A stretch of 15,093 nt of DNA from Flavobacteriales bacterium CG18_big_fil_WC_8_21_14_2_50_32_9 (GTDB taxonomy: Bacteria > Bacteroidota > Bacteroidia > Flavobacteriales_E > Vicingaceae): the NCBI GenBank assembly GCA_002770955.1, contig PCUH01000065.1, forward strand, positions 695 through 15,787, read 5' to 3'. The position numbers and the translations under genes are program-made. Below, piece after piece: positions 1 through 6,597 of this stretch (positions are counted from its first letter, which is position 1; the number at the start of each line of letters is the position of its first letter). Below the pieces are notes generated by a model. It did no database searches. It was not told the DNA's origin and saw only the letters and a program-made list of their open reading frames with translations.

Positions 1-39
1 ACAGAGAATTAGTAAAACTTGGAGGAGAATAGGGCTAGG

Positions 40-210
40 GTCATTCAGGAGGAAACCTGTTGAGTAGTGGTAAGATGAACCGAACTATAAATAAGTAACC
101 TTGAAAGGAAAATTTAATTTATCCTTGATTATTAACTAACTGCCTCTATTAAACATCAGTACAAAAATAATCTTTATCTCTTTGTTTAAACAAGTTTCCT
201 CCTGAATGAC
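40..210. repeat. 17-bp inverted repeat pair in the left intergenic region
   Basis: The 17 bases at 40-56 (GTCATTCAGGAGGAAAC) are the exact reverse complement of 194-210, with 137 nt between the arms. A 9-base direct repeat (ACCTGTTGA) also occurs at 55-63 and 233-241. Arms of the form TCATTCAGGAGGAA resemble, from memory, dispersed intergenic repeats seen in Bacteroidota genomes; this has not been checked. No transposase gene or target-site duplication is visible. The rest of 1-277 holds nothing else I can name. Confidence 0.55.
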
Positions 211-277
211 AAGCTGCAATGGGTATTAATTTACCTGTTGACGGAGGAAGAACTAAAAGTTTGTGATTTTTTCTTAA

Positions 278-901
278 TTACAACTTAAGAACTTCCACTA
301 CCGAAACGCTAATGTATTCAATTCCTATAGCAATAACAATAAATCCAATAATTCGTGAAACAGCATTTAACCCAGATGCCCCCATAAATTTAACAATAAA
401 AAATGAAGTTCTAAGAATTAAAAAGGTAACTAATCCTATAGAGAAAATAGCAGTAAGAATGGCTATTATTTCCTGCATACTTGTATGTTGTTGGCGATAA
501 GCAATTAATAATGAAATTGAGCCTGGACCAGCTAACATTGGTATGGCAAGTGGTGTTAGTGAAAATCGTTCTCGTTTCGATAAATCTTGTTGAACACGCT
601 TGTTTTTCATTCCTTTGTGCTTTGCAAAACTTCCAGTTAATAATGCAAAACCCGAAGAGGCAATTATTAATCCTCCAGCAATGCGGAGTGAAGTTAAGCT
701 TATATTGAAAAACCGTAATACATAATTACCAATAAAAAAAGCAACAAGCAGAATTACAGTCACATTAATTCCTGTTAATAGGGCAGTTTTGTTTCGTTCC
801 GATTTTTCTTCTTCTTGTGTTAAACCTACAAAAACAGGAACTGTTCCTAATGGGTTTATAACTGAAAATAAAGCGGCAAAGGAAAATAGAAATAATTCCA
901 T
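278..901 (-). CDS. MarC family inner-membrane protein
   Basis: A 207-residue, very hydrophobic protein with about six predicted membrane segments. It carries the two MarC hallmarks: an N-terminal INPLGTVP segment (residues 15-22) and the central PLAIPMLAGPGSI segment (117-129). MarC/YchE/YhgN proteins are integral membrane proteins of uncertain function; the old link to multiple antibiotic resistance was not upheld, so no substrate is assigned. Length is normal for the family. The open frame could extend upstream to a GTG at 925, but I chose the ATG at 901 because homologues begin at this Met and because a -7 promoter element (914-921) lies inside the extension. It is the last of a minus-strand series, 88 nt after dxr. 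The family call is firm and the cellular role unknown. Confidence 0.9.
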   Translation of the reverse strand: MELFLFSFAALFSVINPLGTVPVFVGLTQEEEKSERNKTALLTGINVTVILLVAFFIGNYVLRFFNISLTSLRIAGGLIIASSGFALLTGSFAKHKGMKNKRVQQDLSKRERFSLTPLAIPMLAGPGSISLLIAYRQQHTSMQEIIAILTAIFSIGLVTFLILRTSFFIVKFMGASGLNAVSRIIGFIVIAIGIEYISVSVVEVLKL

Positions 902-913
902 AAGTTTTTTTCT

Positions 914-921
914 CAAAAGTA
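914..921 (-). promoter_or_regulatory. -7 promoter element (TACTTTTG) for the marC-family gene
   Basis: An exact match to the Bacteroidota -7 consensus TAnnTTTG, 12 nt before the ATG at 901. No convincing -33 TTG lies at the usual spacing. If it is used, transcription would start only a few bases before the ATG, giving a very short leader and excluding the GTG start at 925. Confidence 0.45.
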
Positions 922-989
922 GCACTAAGCAATATCAACAGCATTATTAAAAAGTTAGGAAAATGTAAAGGAAATAGCTCTTTTCTTAA

Positions 990-2141
990 CTATATTAAAG
1001 ATAGTGCCTCTTCCCTTGCCAACTCATTGGTTTTAATATAATCTTCATACGTTGGATGTTGAATGAAAGCTACTTTTTCCATACACTCTTGATTGATGGT
1101 AGCAATTTGCAAAAAGGTTATTTTATCTTTTAAAAAAGCATCCACCGCTATTTCATTGGCAGCATTTAGAATACAAGCCAAATTTCCTCCTTTTTCAAGT
1201 GCTTGGTAAGCTAATTTTAAATTTAAAAATGTATCGGTATCAGGTTGTTCAAAGGTAAGTTGTGGGTAATCCATAAAATTAAACCGTGCTGATTTTGAAA
1301 AAATACGCTGTGGGAATGAAAGGGCATATTGAATAGGATGTTTCATATCGGGCAATCCGAGCTGAGCTTTCATGCTTCCATCTTCAAATTGCACCAACGA
1401 GTGAACAATAGATTGCGGATGCACAATAACATCTATTTGATTCGGTTGTAAATTAAATAACCATTTAGCTTCAATCACTTCCAATCCCTTGTTCATTAAG
1501 GTAGCAGAATCTATCGTAATTTTTGCACCCATATCCCAATTAGGATGTTTCAGTGCTTGCTCTTTGGTGATATTACCAAGTTCATTTCTTGTTTTTCCTC
1601 TAAAAGGACCTCCAGAAGCCGTCAAATAAATTTTTTCTATCTTATTTTGAAATTCTCCCACCAAACACTGAAAAATAGCAGAATGTTCCGAATCAACAGG
1701 GAGTATGGCTACTTGATTTTCTCGAGCCAGTTTGGTAATGAGTTCTCCAGCAACCACTAATGTTTCTTTATTGGCTAACGCAATCGTTTTTTTTGCTTTG
1801 ATAGCATTAATAGTGGGTAATAAGCCAACATAGCCCACCAAAGCAGTTAGCACAATATCTATGGTTTCCATTTCCACTACCTGAGCCAACGCTTCTAATC
1901 CAGCATAGGTTTTGATGTCGTATTGCCACAATGCTTCAGAAACTTTTTTATAGTGTGTTTCATCCACAATAACAACAGCATTAGGTTTAAACTGTATGGC
2001 TTGTTGTATTAATAAATCCGCATTAGAATGAGCAGTAAGCACTTCCACTTCAAACTTATCGGAATGTTCTTCAATCACCTCAAGCGTTTGTGTGCCTATA
2101 GAACCTGTTGAACCTAAAATTGCTATTCTTTTTTTTGACAT
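990..2141 (-). CDS. dxr: 1-deoxy-D-xylulose 5-phosphate reductoisomerase
   Basis: Catalyses the NADPH- and metal-dependent rearrangement and reduction of DXP to 2-C-methyl-D-erythritol 4-phosphate, the first committed step of the MEP isoprenoid pathway in the cytosol. The 383 residues match the full-length family. Visible landmarks: NADPH-binding GSTGSIG at 10-16; NKE at 124-126; metal-site D150-S151-E152; the ASGGPF loop at 175-180; H199; and the conserved MNKGLEVIEA segment at 216-225, with E221 as the third metal ligand. The binding site for the inhibitor fosmidomycin is therefore intact. The ATG at 2141 gives the expected N-terminus. It has a 216-nt repeat-rich gap upstream and no exact -7 promoter match. 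Its product feeds, at a distance, the polyprenyl synthase at 12954. Confidence 0.98.
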   Translation of the reverse strand: MSKKRIAILGSTGSIGTQTLEVIEEHSDKFEVEVLTAHSNADLLIQQAIQFKPNAVVIVDETHYKKVSEALWQYDIKTYAGLEALAQVVEMETIDIVLTALVGYVGLLPTINAIKAKKTIALANKETLVVAGELITKLARENQVAILPVDSEHSAIFQCLVGEFQNKIEKIYLTASGGPFRGKTRNELGNITKEQALKHPNWDMGAKITIDSATLMNKGLEVIEAKWLFNLQPNQIDVIVHPQSIVHSLVQFEDGSMKAQLGLPDMKHPIQYALSFPQRIFSKSARFNFMDYPQLTFEQPDTDTFLNLKLAYQALEKGGNLACILNAANEIAVDAFLKDKITFLQIATINQECMEKVAFIQHPTYEDYIKTNELAREEALSLI

Positions 2142-2242
2142 TATTGGTTTACAGTTTATCGGATTATGGTTTATTTATGCTAATGCTACGAAAAGTTTAC
2201 TCACTCCATTCTTATTATTTCTTATTTAAAGAATTTCAAAAA

Positions 2243-2290
2243 CACACCCCTGCCTCCCGAAATTCGGGATAAACTCTCTCAAGAGGGGAA
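2243..2290. repeat. nested palindromic intergenic repeat
   Basis: A perfect 13-base palindrome, CCCGAAATTCGGG (2256-2268), sits inside a second inverted pair, CCCCT (2247-2251) with AGGGG (2284-2288). The element ends with CTCTCAAGAGGGG, a motif I recall as common between genes in Bacteroidota. It lies in the gap between dxr and the VWA gene and may act as a processing or termination hairpin. Confidence 0.5.
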
Positions 2291-2308
2291 GCCAACGCTC
2301 ATAGCTAT

Positions 2309-2350
2309 CTTCCAACTTCTGACTTCCAACTTCTGTCTTCTGACTTCCCA
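2309..2350. repeat. 14-bp tandem repeat, three units
   Basis: Three consecutive 14-base units: CTTCCAACTTCTGA (2309-2322), CTTCCAACTTCTGT (2323-2336) and a diverged CTTCTGACTTCCCA (2337-2350). The first two differ at one base. The tract ends 7 nt before the VWA gene's stop codon and has no coding meaning that I can see. Confidence 0.75.
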
Positions 2351-2357
2351 CTTTTTT

Positions 2358-3677
2358 TCACTTCTTTTTAGATTTTGCTTTTATTTCATTAAGTAATGTT
2401 TCTTTCGCTTGTTTATACGATTTTATGCTGAGATAACTTCCTTTTCCTGATTCTGAAATAGATAACATTGATTTTTCTGTCCATTTTTCATTTTTCACTC
2501 CAACCACAGAAATGTAAATTCCACTGGCTGCATTTTGCTCAACATTTGCCTTGTCTCCTTTGCTGAGGTTAAAAGCACCATCTGTTGCTAAAATAATAAG
2601 GTTATTTCCTTCAGTAAGTTTGTTTTGAAGAGCAACTTCATACGCTTTTTGTAGCCCTTGAGCTCCAGCTGTTCTGCCACCTGCTGATAAATCTTGAATG
2701 ATTTGCGTAATTTGAGCTTTATCTTTCACAAATTGTGATTCCAAAACTACCTCAACAGTGGATGCATAAGTTACTATTGCTAATTTATCAATAGAACGAA
2801 GTCCGTTCAATAATTCTATCATAGCCGCTTTTAATAAATCCATTCGACCTTCTTGTTTCATCGAAACAGATGCGTCAATCAAAAAAACAATGTTATTTTC
2901 GGCATATAAACTAACAGGCATTTCTGCAGTTGAAATAGTGTCTTTCGGTTCAGGAACAAATGGTTCTTCTATAACCGTATCTGCTTTTTCCACTATTAAT
3001 TCCTCTGGTTTGGGTTCTCCCATCAAAAATGTTACGCTATTATTTTCCGAATTAATTTCTATTGCTTGTTCTTCTGTTCCGTATCCTTCAGCATTTACAA
3101 CAAAATAATAAGCATCATTTTTTAATGTTTGGCTGGTTTCACCGCTTCTGTTGGTTTTAAGTTGTTTATACACTAATCCATCCCAAATAATTTCAATTGT
3201 AGCGTTGTTTATGGGTTGTTTGGTATTTATGTCTATTACTTTTATTTGTAATTCTGTTCGGTCTTCATCTATTTTTTTTGTAGAAATAAAATCTGGACTT
3301 TGCAAAGATTCTTTTATGTCAAATGTTTTGGCATCACCTTCTAACGTAAATGTAATTGGTTGATTTTGTATGTTTACCCAAACAGGGATATCTACCTTAA
3401 AAAGTTCTTTTCTTTTTGGAGTGTATTTTATTCGAACAGTAATTGTACTATCAGGAAGGATTACTTTGGAAGAAAATCTAACGCTAACGCCATAAGGTTC
3501 TTCAACACGAAGAATTTTTGCTTCTTGAGTTCCAGCATTGGTTAGTGTGAAATCATAATATTTACCATCTTGTTTGTTAACTTCTCCAAAATTATGGTAG
3601 GAAGTATTAAAAACCAATTGAGCAAAACCTGAACTGCTAATCAATAAAAAGAAAAAGTATAGAGTGTATTTTTTCAT
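2358..3677 (-). CDS. secreted DUF1573-like/PEGA-like/VWA domain protein
   Basis: A 439-residue exported protein. A signal peptide (Lys-Lys, hydrophobic core, SSSGFA then Q20) is followed by an Ig-like ASH/DUF1573-type domain at about 21-118 (NTSYHNFGEV start). Next comes a PEGA or carboxypeptidase-regulatory-like beta domain at about 142-218 (KVIDINTKQPINNATIEI). An acidic, proline-containing linker (220-255) leads to a von Willebrand A domain at 260-437. The VWA metal site is complete: D268-x-S270-x-S272, T336 and D366. Metal-site VWA domains usually bind protein ligands, so a role in surface or periplasmic adhesion or assembly is an inference. There is no lipobox cysteine and no recognisable type IX secretion C-terminal domain, so it is probably periplasmic. 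Neighbours give no functional clue. The start is supported by the signal peptide and by a -7 box 31 nt upstream. Confidence 0.85.
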   Translation of the reverse strand: MKKYTLYFFFLLISSSGFAQLVFNTSYHNFGEVNKQDGKYYDFTLTNAGTQEAKILRVEEPYGVSVRFSSKVILPDSTITVRIKYTPKRKELFKVDIPVWVNIQNQPITFTLEGDAKTFDIKESLQSPDFISTKKIDEDRTELQIKVIDINTKQPINNATIEIIWDGLVYKQLKTNRSGETSQTLKNDAYYFVVNAEGYGTEEQAIEINSENNSVTFLMGEPKPEELIVEKADTVIEEPFVPEPKDTISTAEMPVSLYAENNIVFLIDASVSMKQEGRMDLLKAAMIELLNGLRSIDKLAIVTYASTVEVVLESQFVKDKAQITQIIQDLSAGGRTAGAQGLQKAYEVALQNKLTEGNNLIILATDGAFNLSKGDKANVEQNAASGIYISVVGVKNEKWTEKSMLSISESGKGSYLSIKSYKQAKETLLNEIKAKSKKK

Positions 3678-3708
3678 AAAGTTGCTAATTTCTTAGCTAA
3701 TTTTTTGC

Positions 3709-3716
3709 CAAAGTTA
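3709..3716 (-). promoter_or_regulatory. -7 promoter element (TAACTTTG) for the VWA gene
   Basis: An exact TAnnTTTG match 31 nt before the ATG at 3677, in the 76-nt gap after ppa. The -33 region is weak (TTC at roughly 20 nt). A small hairpin (3684-3697, arms GCTAA/TTAGC) would fall in the transcript leader. Confidence 0.5.
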
Positions 3717-3753
3717 CAATTTGTTTTTGCTTTTAAGAATCTTAAAAAAATAG

Positions 3754-4368
3754 TTATTCTCCAAAATGTTTTTGATAATCAATTAGGCTTCTTTTAATTA
3801 CCTCCATGGCTTCTTCTTTTCCATAAATATGAGAAATTTCAACCCGTTGTATATTTTCTCCAGGAATGGCTTTGTAGGTTAAAAAATAATGTTTTAGTCT
3901 ATTAATCAATGAAATAGGACATTCAAGCACATCGTTCCATTGTCCATAAACTTCATCACCTTTAAGAATGGCAATAATTTTATCATCTGCTTCATTGTTA
4001 TCTATCATTCTAAATCCACCAATAGGAATGGCAGGAACAATTATATTTCCGTGCGTAATGTTTCTTTCGGTAAGCACACAAATGTCTAAAGGATCACCAT
4101 CGCCCATAATGTTGGTTTTTCCTGTTTTTTCCATACAAAATTTACCAACTTCTTCTGCACAGTAGGTTTGTGGAATAAATCCATATAAAGCAGGAACAAT
4201 ATTTGAAAATTTTTGAGGTCTATCTACTTTTAAAAATCCAGAGGCTTTGTCAACTTCATACTTTACTGAATCGCTTGGTGTCATTTCAATAAAAGACATT
4301 ACCTCAATGGGTGCATTAGCTCCTATTTTTATTCCGTGCCACGGATGTGCTTGGTATTTTTTTTTCAT
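3754..4368 (-). CDS. ppa: soluble inorganic pyrophosphatase, family I
   Basis: Hydrolyses pyrophosphate to two phosphates in the cytosol, pulling biosynthetic reactions forward. The 204-residue protein has the family I signature D90-G-D92-P-L-D95, whose three aspartates bind metal. It also has the substrate-binding stretch KYEVDKASGFLKVDR (36-50) and the later acidic ADDK motif (127-130). Compared with the roughly 175-residue E. coli enzyme it has an N-terminal extension (KKKYQAHPWHGI) and an insertion at about 70-87 before the signature, as in some Bacteroidota and chlamydial-type enzymes. It starts 40 nt after fumC on the same strand with no terminator or exact promoter motif between them, so the two are probably co-transcribed. 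The ATG at 4368 is the only sensible start. Confidence 0.95.
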   Translation of the reverse strand: MKKKYQAHPWHGIKIGANAPIEVMSFIEMTPSDSVKYEVDKASGFLKVDRPQKFSNIVPALYGFIPQTYCAEEVGKFCMEKTGKTNIMGDGDPLDICVLTERNITHGNIIVPAIPIGGFRMIDNNEADDKIIAILKGDEVYGQWNDVLECPISLINRLKHYFLTYKAIPGENIQRVEISHIYGKEEAMEVIKRSLIDYQKHFGE

Positions 4369-4408
4369 TGGTTTTAATTTTTCAACACCTAATTATAGAT
4401 CTGTTAGG

Positions 4409-5806
4409 TTACTTCAAACTTCCTATCATTTGTTCTGGTTTCACCCATTCGGTATATTCCTCATTTGTTACATATCCTAAACGGACAGCTTCTTCACGCA
4501 AGGTTGTTCCATTTTTGTGAGCGGTATTGGCAATTTCAGCTGCTTTGTAATAACCAATCTTAGTATTTAAAGCAGTTACTAACATTAATGAATTGTTCAA
4601 TAATTTTTCAATTACAGGGTAATTTGGTTCAATTCCAACGGCACAATTATCATTAAACGAAACACAAGCATCACCAATTAATTCGGCACTTTGCAATAAA
4701 TTGTAAGCCAACATTGGTTTAAAAACATTTAGTTCATAATGTCCTTGGGTTGCTCCCACAGTTATTGCCATATCGTTGCCCATAACTTGAGCGGCAACCA
4801 TAGTTAAGGCTTCGCACTGAGTTGGATTTACTTTTCCTGGCATAATTGAAGAACCAGGTTCGTTGGCTGGAATAATTAATTCACCAATTCCCGAACGAGG
4901 TCCTGAAGCCATCATACGAATATCATTGGCAATTTTATTTAACGAAACGGCTAATTGTTTTAATGCTCCATGTGTTTCTACAAAAGCATCGTGAGCGGCT
5001 AATGCCTCAAATTTGTTTTCGGCAGTGATAAAAGGCAATCCAGTAAAATCGGCAATTTTTTGTGCAACCAACACATCATACCCATTCGGAGTGTTTAATC
5101 CTGTTCCAACAGCAGTTCCGCCTAATGCCAATTCCGACAAATGATGTAACGTGTTCTTTAATGCTTTTAATCCGTGATTAAGTTGAGAAACATAACCAGA
5201 AAATTCTTGACCAATAGTTAGTGGAGTAGCGTCCATTAAGTGTGTTCTGCCTATTTTAACTACATTTTTATACGCTTCTACTTTTTGTTGTAAGGAATCT
5301 CTTAATTTTTCTACTCCGGGAATAGTTTTTTCTGCAACCATTTTATAGCAAGCAATGTGCATTCCTGTAGGAAAAGTATCGTTAGATGATTGTGATTTGT
5401 TGACATCATCATTGGGCTGAATGGCTTTTTCGCCTTCACCAATTTTGCCTCCAGCTAATTCTTGAGCTCTGTTGGCAATTACTTCGTTCACGTTCATGTT
5501 GCTTTGTGTTCCCGAACCTGTTTGCCATATTACCAATGGAAATTGGTCGTCTAGTTTCCCAGCAAGAATTTCATCACAAACTTTTGCAATTAAATCTCTT
5601 TTCCCTTCAGGTAAAACACCTAATTCACAATTTGCATAAGCGGCTGCTTTTTTTAGATAAGCAAAACCGTAGATAATTTCAATGGGCATAGATGCAGCAG
5701 GACCAATTTTAAAATTGTTTCTTGAGCGTTCTGTTTGAGCTCCCCAATACTTGTTAGCAGGGACTTTAACTTCTCCCATGGTGTCTTTTTCAATTCTGTA
5801 TTCCAT
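4409..5806 (-). CDS. fumC: fumarate hydratase, class II
   Basis: Reversibly hydrates fumarate to L-malate in the TCA cycle; an iron-free, oxygen-stable homotetramer in the cytosol. The 465 residues match the family. All active-site landmarks are present: TGSGTQSNMN (96-105), SSND (140-143), GRTHLMDA with H189, and the fumarase/aspartase signature GSSIMPGKVN (318-327), which carries the catalytic serine and the lysine that binds the substrate carboxylate. Argininosuccinate lyase and aspartase share this signature. The N-terminus (YRIEKDTMGEVKVPANKYWGAQT) and overall length fit fumarase best. The ATG at 5806 matches homologues. It is first in a probable fumC-ppa unit; no exact -7 promoter motif is visible upstream. 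Confidence 0.97.
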   Translation of the reverse strand: MEYRIEKDTMGEVKVPANKYWGAQTERSRNNFKIGPAASMPIEIIYGFAYLKKAAAYANCELGVLPEGKRDLIAKVCDEILAGKLDDQFPLVIWQTGSGTQSNMNVNEVIANRAQELAGGKIGEGEKAIQPNDDVNKSQSSNDTFPTGMHIACYKMVAEKTIPGVEKLRDSLQQKVEAYKNVVKIGRTHLMDATPLTIGQEFSGYVSQLNHGLKALKNTLHHLSELALGGTAVGTGLNTPNGYDVLVAQKIADFTGLPFITAENKFEALAAHDAFVETHGALKQLAVSLNKIANDIRMMASGPRSGIGELIIPANEPGSSIMPGKVNPTQCEALTMVAAQVMGNDMAITVGATQGHYELNVFKPMLAYNLLQSAELIGDACVSFNDNCAVGIEPNYPVIEKLLNNSLMLVTALNTKIGYYKAAEIANTAHKNGTTLREEAVRLGYVTNEEYTEWVKPEQMIGSLK

Positions 5807-5855
5807 TTTGTAAAATTTTAAATGATTATTTATATTGTTATATTTTATTTTTTTC

Positions 5856-5864
5856 TACTTTTAC
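5856..5864 (+). promoter_or_regulatory. possible promoter for the small membrane ORF
   Basis: TACTTTTAC differs from the Bacteroidota -7 element at one consensus base. A TTG at 5835-5837 lies 18 nt before it, within the range for a -33 element. It ends 27 nt before the ATG at 5892. The match is inexact. Confidence 0.3.
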
Positions 5865-5891
5865 GCCTACAAATTTCTAAAACTTGTTATT

Positions 5892-6053
5892 ATGGTAGCT
5901 TTAGGCTGGATTTTCTTCTTCTTTATCTTTTTTATGGCAATGTGGATATTATTATTTTTATTTACCATTGTTGTTCCTGGTTCTATTAAATTGTACTTAC
6001 TCCATAAAGTAGCTCCAAAATTCATAAGAGAATTGGCTGGTTTAGAAGATTAA
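5892..6053 (+). CDS. small membrane protein, function unknown
   Basis: A 53-residue ORF read from the ATG at 5892. It has one long hydrophobic, phenylalanine-rich segment (about residues 5-30), a short positively charged helix (KLYLLHKVAPKFIRELAG) and an acidic end. I do not recognise a family. It is treated as real because it is the only sense-strand ORF in the gap between two divergent genes, has a near-consensus promoter, and shows a single-TM-plus-amphipathic-tail pattern unlike random reading. The open frame extends upstream to 5835 through AT-rich, promoter-like DNA, which I exclude. Its stop codon overlaps that of the converging ArsC-like gene. It could still be spurious: AT-rich DNA gives hydrophobic translations by chance. 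Confidence 0.5.
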   Translation: MVALGWIFFFFIFFMAMWILLFLFTIVVPGSIKLYLLHKVAPKFIRELAGLED

Positions 6054-6403
6054 TTCTTTAACAGTTCAAGTACGTTTTCTGGCGGTCTTCCTAAAACTGC
6101 CTTGTTTTCTTTTACAACAATTGGTCGTTCAATTAGAATAGGATTTTCTATTAAAATTTGTATCCATTCTTCTTTGCCAAATTTTTTATCCTTATAATTT
6201 GCTTTGTAAAGTGCTTCACCTTTTCTAACAATTTGTTCGGGAGTCATATTTAACTTCATCAAAACATCTTCTAGCTCTTTTTTTGTGATGCTTGCTTTTT
6301 GATAGTCAATAATTTCAACATCTGCATGAGCATTATTAATGAGTTGCAATGTTTCTCGGCTTTTACTGCACCTGGGATTGTGATATATTTTTAGTTTAGT
6401 CAT
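6050..6403 (-). CDS. arsC: ArsC-family (glutaredoxin-type) arsenate reductase-like protein
   Basis: A 117-residue thioredoxin-fold protein of the ArsC/Spx/YffB superfamily. The N-terminus YHNPRCSKSR carries the single catalytic Cys12 of the glutaredoxin-dependent class. Arginines at 60, 93 and 106 correspond closely to the three arsenate-binding arginines of E. coli ArsC (60, 94, 107), within QIVRKGE, IERPIVV and LGRPPENV. Reduction of arsenate to arsenite is therefore plausible. The protein is shorter than plasmid ArsC (about 140 residues), and no arsenite pump or ArsR lies nearby. A general thiol-redox role, as for YffB-like proteins, remains possible. Its 3' end overlaps the convergent small ORF by 4 nt. 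A palindromic intergenic repeat lies just upstream of its start. Confidence 0.85.
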   Translation of the reverse strand: MTKLKIYHNPRCSKSRETLQLINNAHADVEIIDYQKASITKKELEDVLMKLNMTPEQIVRKGEALYKANYKDKKFGKEEWIQILIENPILIERPIVVKENKAVLGRPPENVLELLKN

Positions 6404-6416
6404 TTATTTGTTATTT

Positions 6417-6456
6417 TCTCGCAATCCCGAAAGTTTTCGGGAGCAGAGACGCCAAA
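6417..6456. repeat. intergenic hairpin repeat, copy 1 (CCCGA...TCGGG...GAGACGC)
   Basis: A 40-bp element TCTCGCAATCCCGAAAG... containing the stem CCCGAA (6426-6431) with TTCGGG (6436-6441), followed by CAGAGACGCCAAAA. It aligns over its whole length with 14451-14490, sharing the leading TGC/CGC-ATCCCGA, the TCGGGA arm and the GAGACGC tail. The loop bases differ while the stem is retained, which indicates compensatory conservation of a hairpin. Confidence 0.7.
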
Positions 6457-6501
6457 AAGTTATTCGTTAATAGGAATGTTAGTTATAAAAATTTCTAATG
6501 C

Positions 6502-6537
6502 CGTAAAAACAAGAATTTTCAATTCTTTATTTTTACG
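6502..6537. repeat. imperfect inverted repeat after prfB
   Basis: CGTAAAAA (6502-6509) pairs with TTTTTACG (6530-6537) and AAGAATT (6511-6517) with AATTCTT (6521-6527) around a 3-base loop; one mismatch and one bulge interrupt the stem. It lies about 60 nt downstream of the prfB stop. There is no run of U right after the stem on the prfB strand, so terminator activity is uncertain. The rest of the 194-nt gap (6404-6597) holds repeat copy 1 and nothing else recognisable. Confidence 0.45.
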
Positions 6538-6597
6538 AGCATCCACAAAAAATTAGTTTTTCATAGAAAACCATTTTTCGGAATCTCTAATTTCATA

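Noticed and set aside
1..32. Possible C-terminal end of a plus-strand gene (RELVKLGGE then stop)
   Set aside because: Only nine codons are visible; this is too short to separate from chance.
149..277. Open stretch on the minus strand in frame directly after the marC-family stop (about 42 codons, including KLIPIAACHSGGN)
   Set aside because: It has no start codon of its own, overlaps the inverted-repeat arm and matches no family I know. Stop-codon readthrough is not supported by any signal.
902..925. Extended start of the marC-family protein at the GTG at 925
   Set aside because: The eight extra residues are not typical of MarC, and the extension contains the -7 promoter element.
953..991. 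Terminator hairpin after dxr
   Set aside because: The stem is A/T-rich, contains an A-C mismatch on the dxr strand, has a 17-base loop and only a short T run, so it is too weak to call.
3731..3747. Terminator hairpin after ppa (TTTTAAG/CTTAAAA)
   Set aside because: All but one pair are A-T with a 3-base loop; such stems are frequent by chance in this AT-rich DNA.
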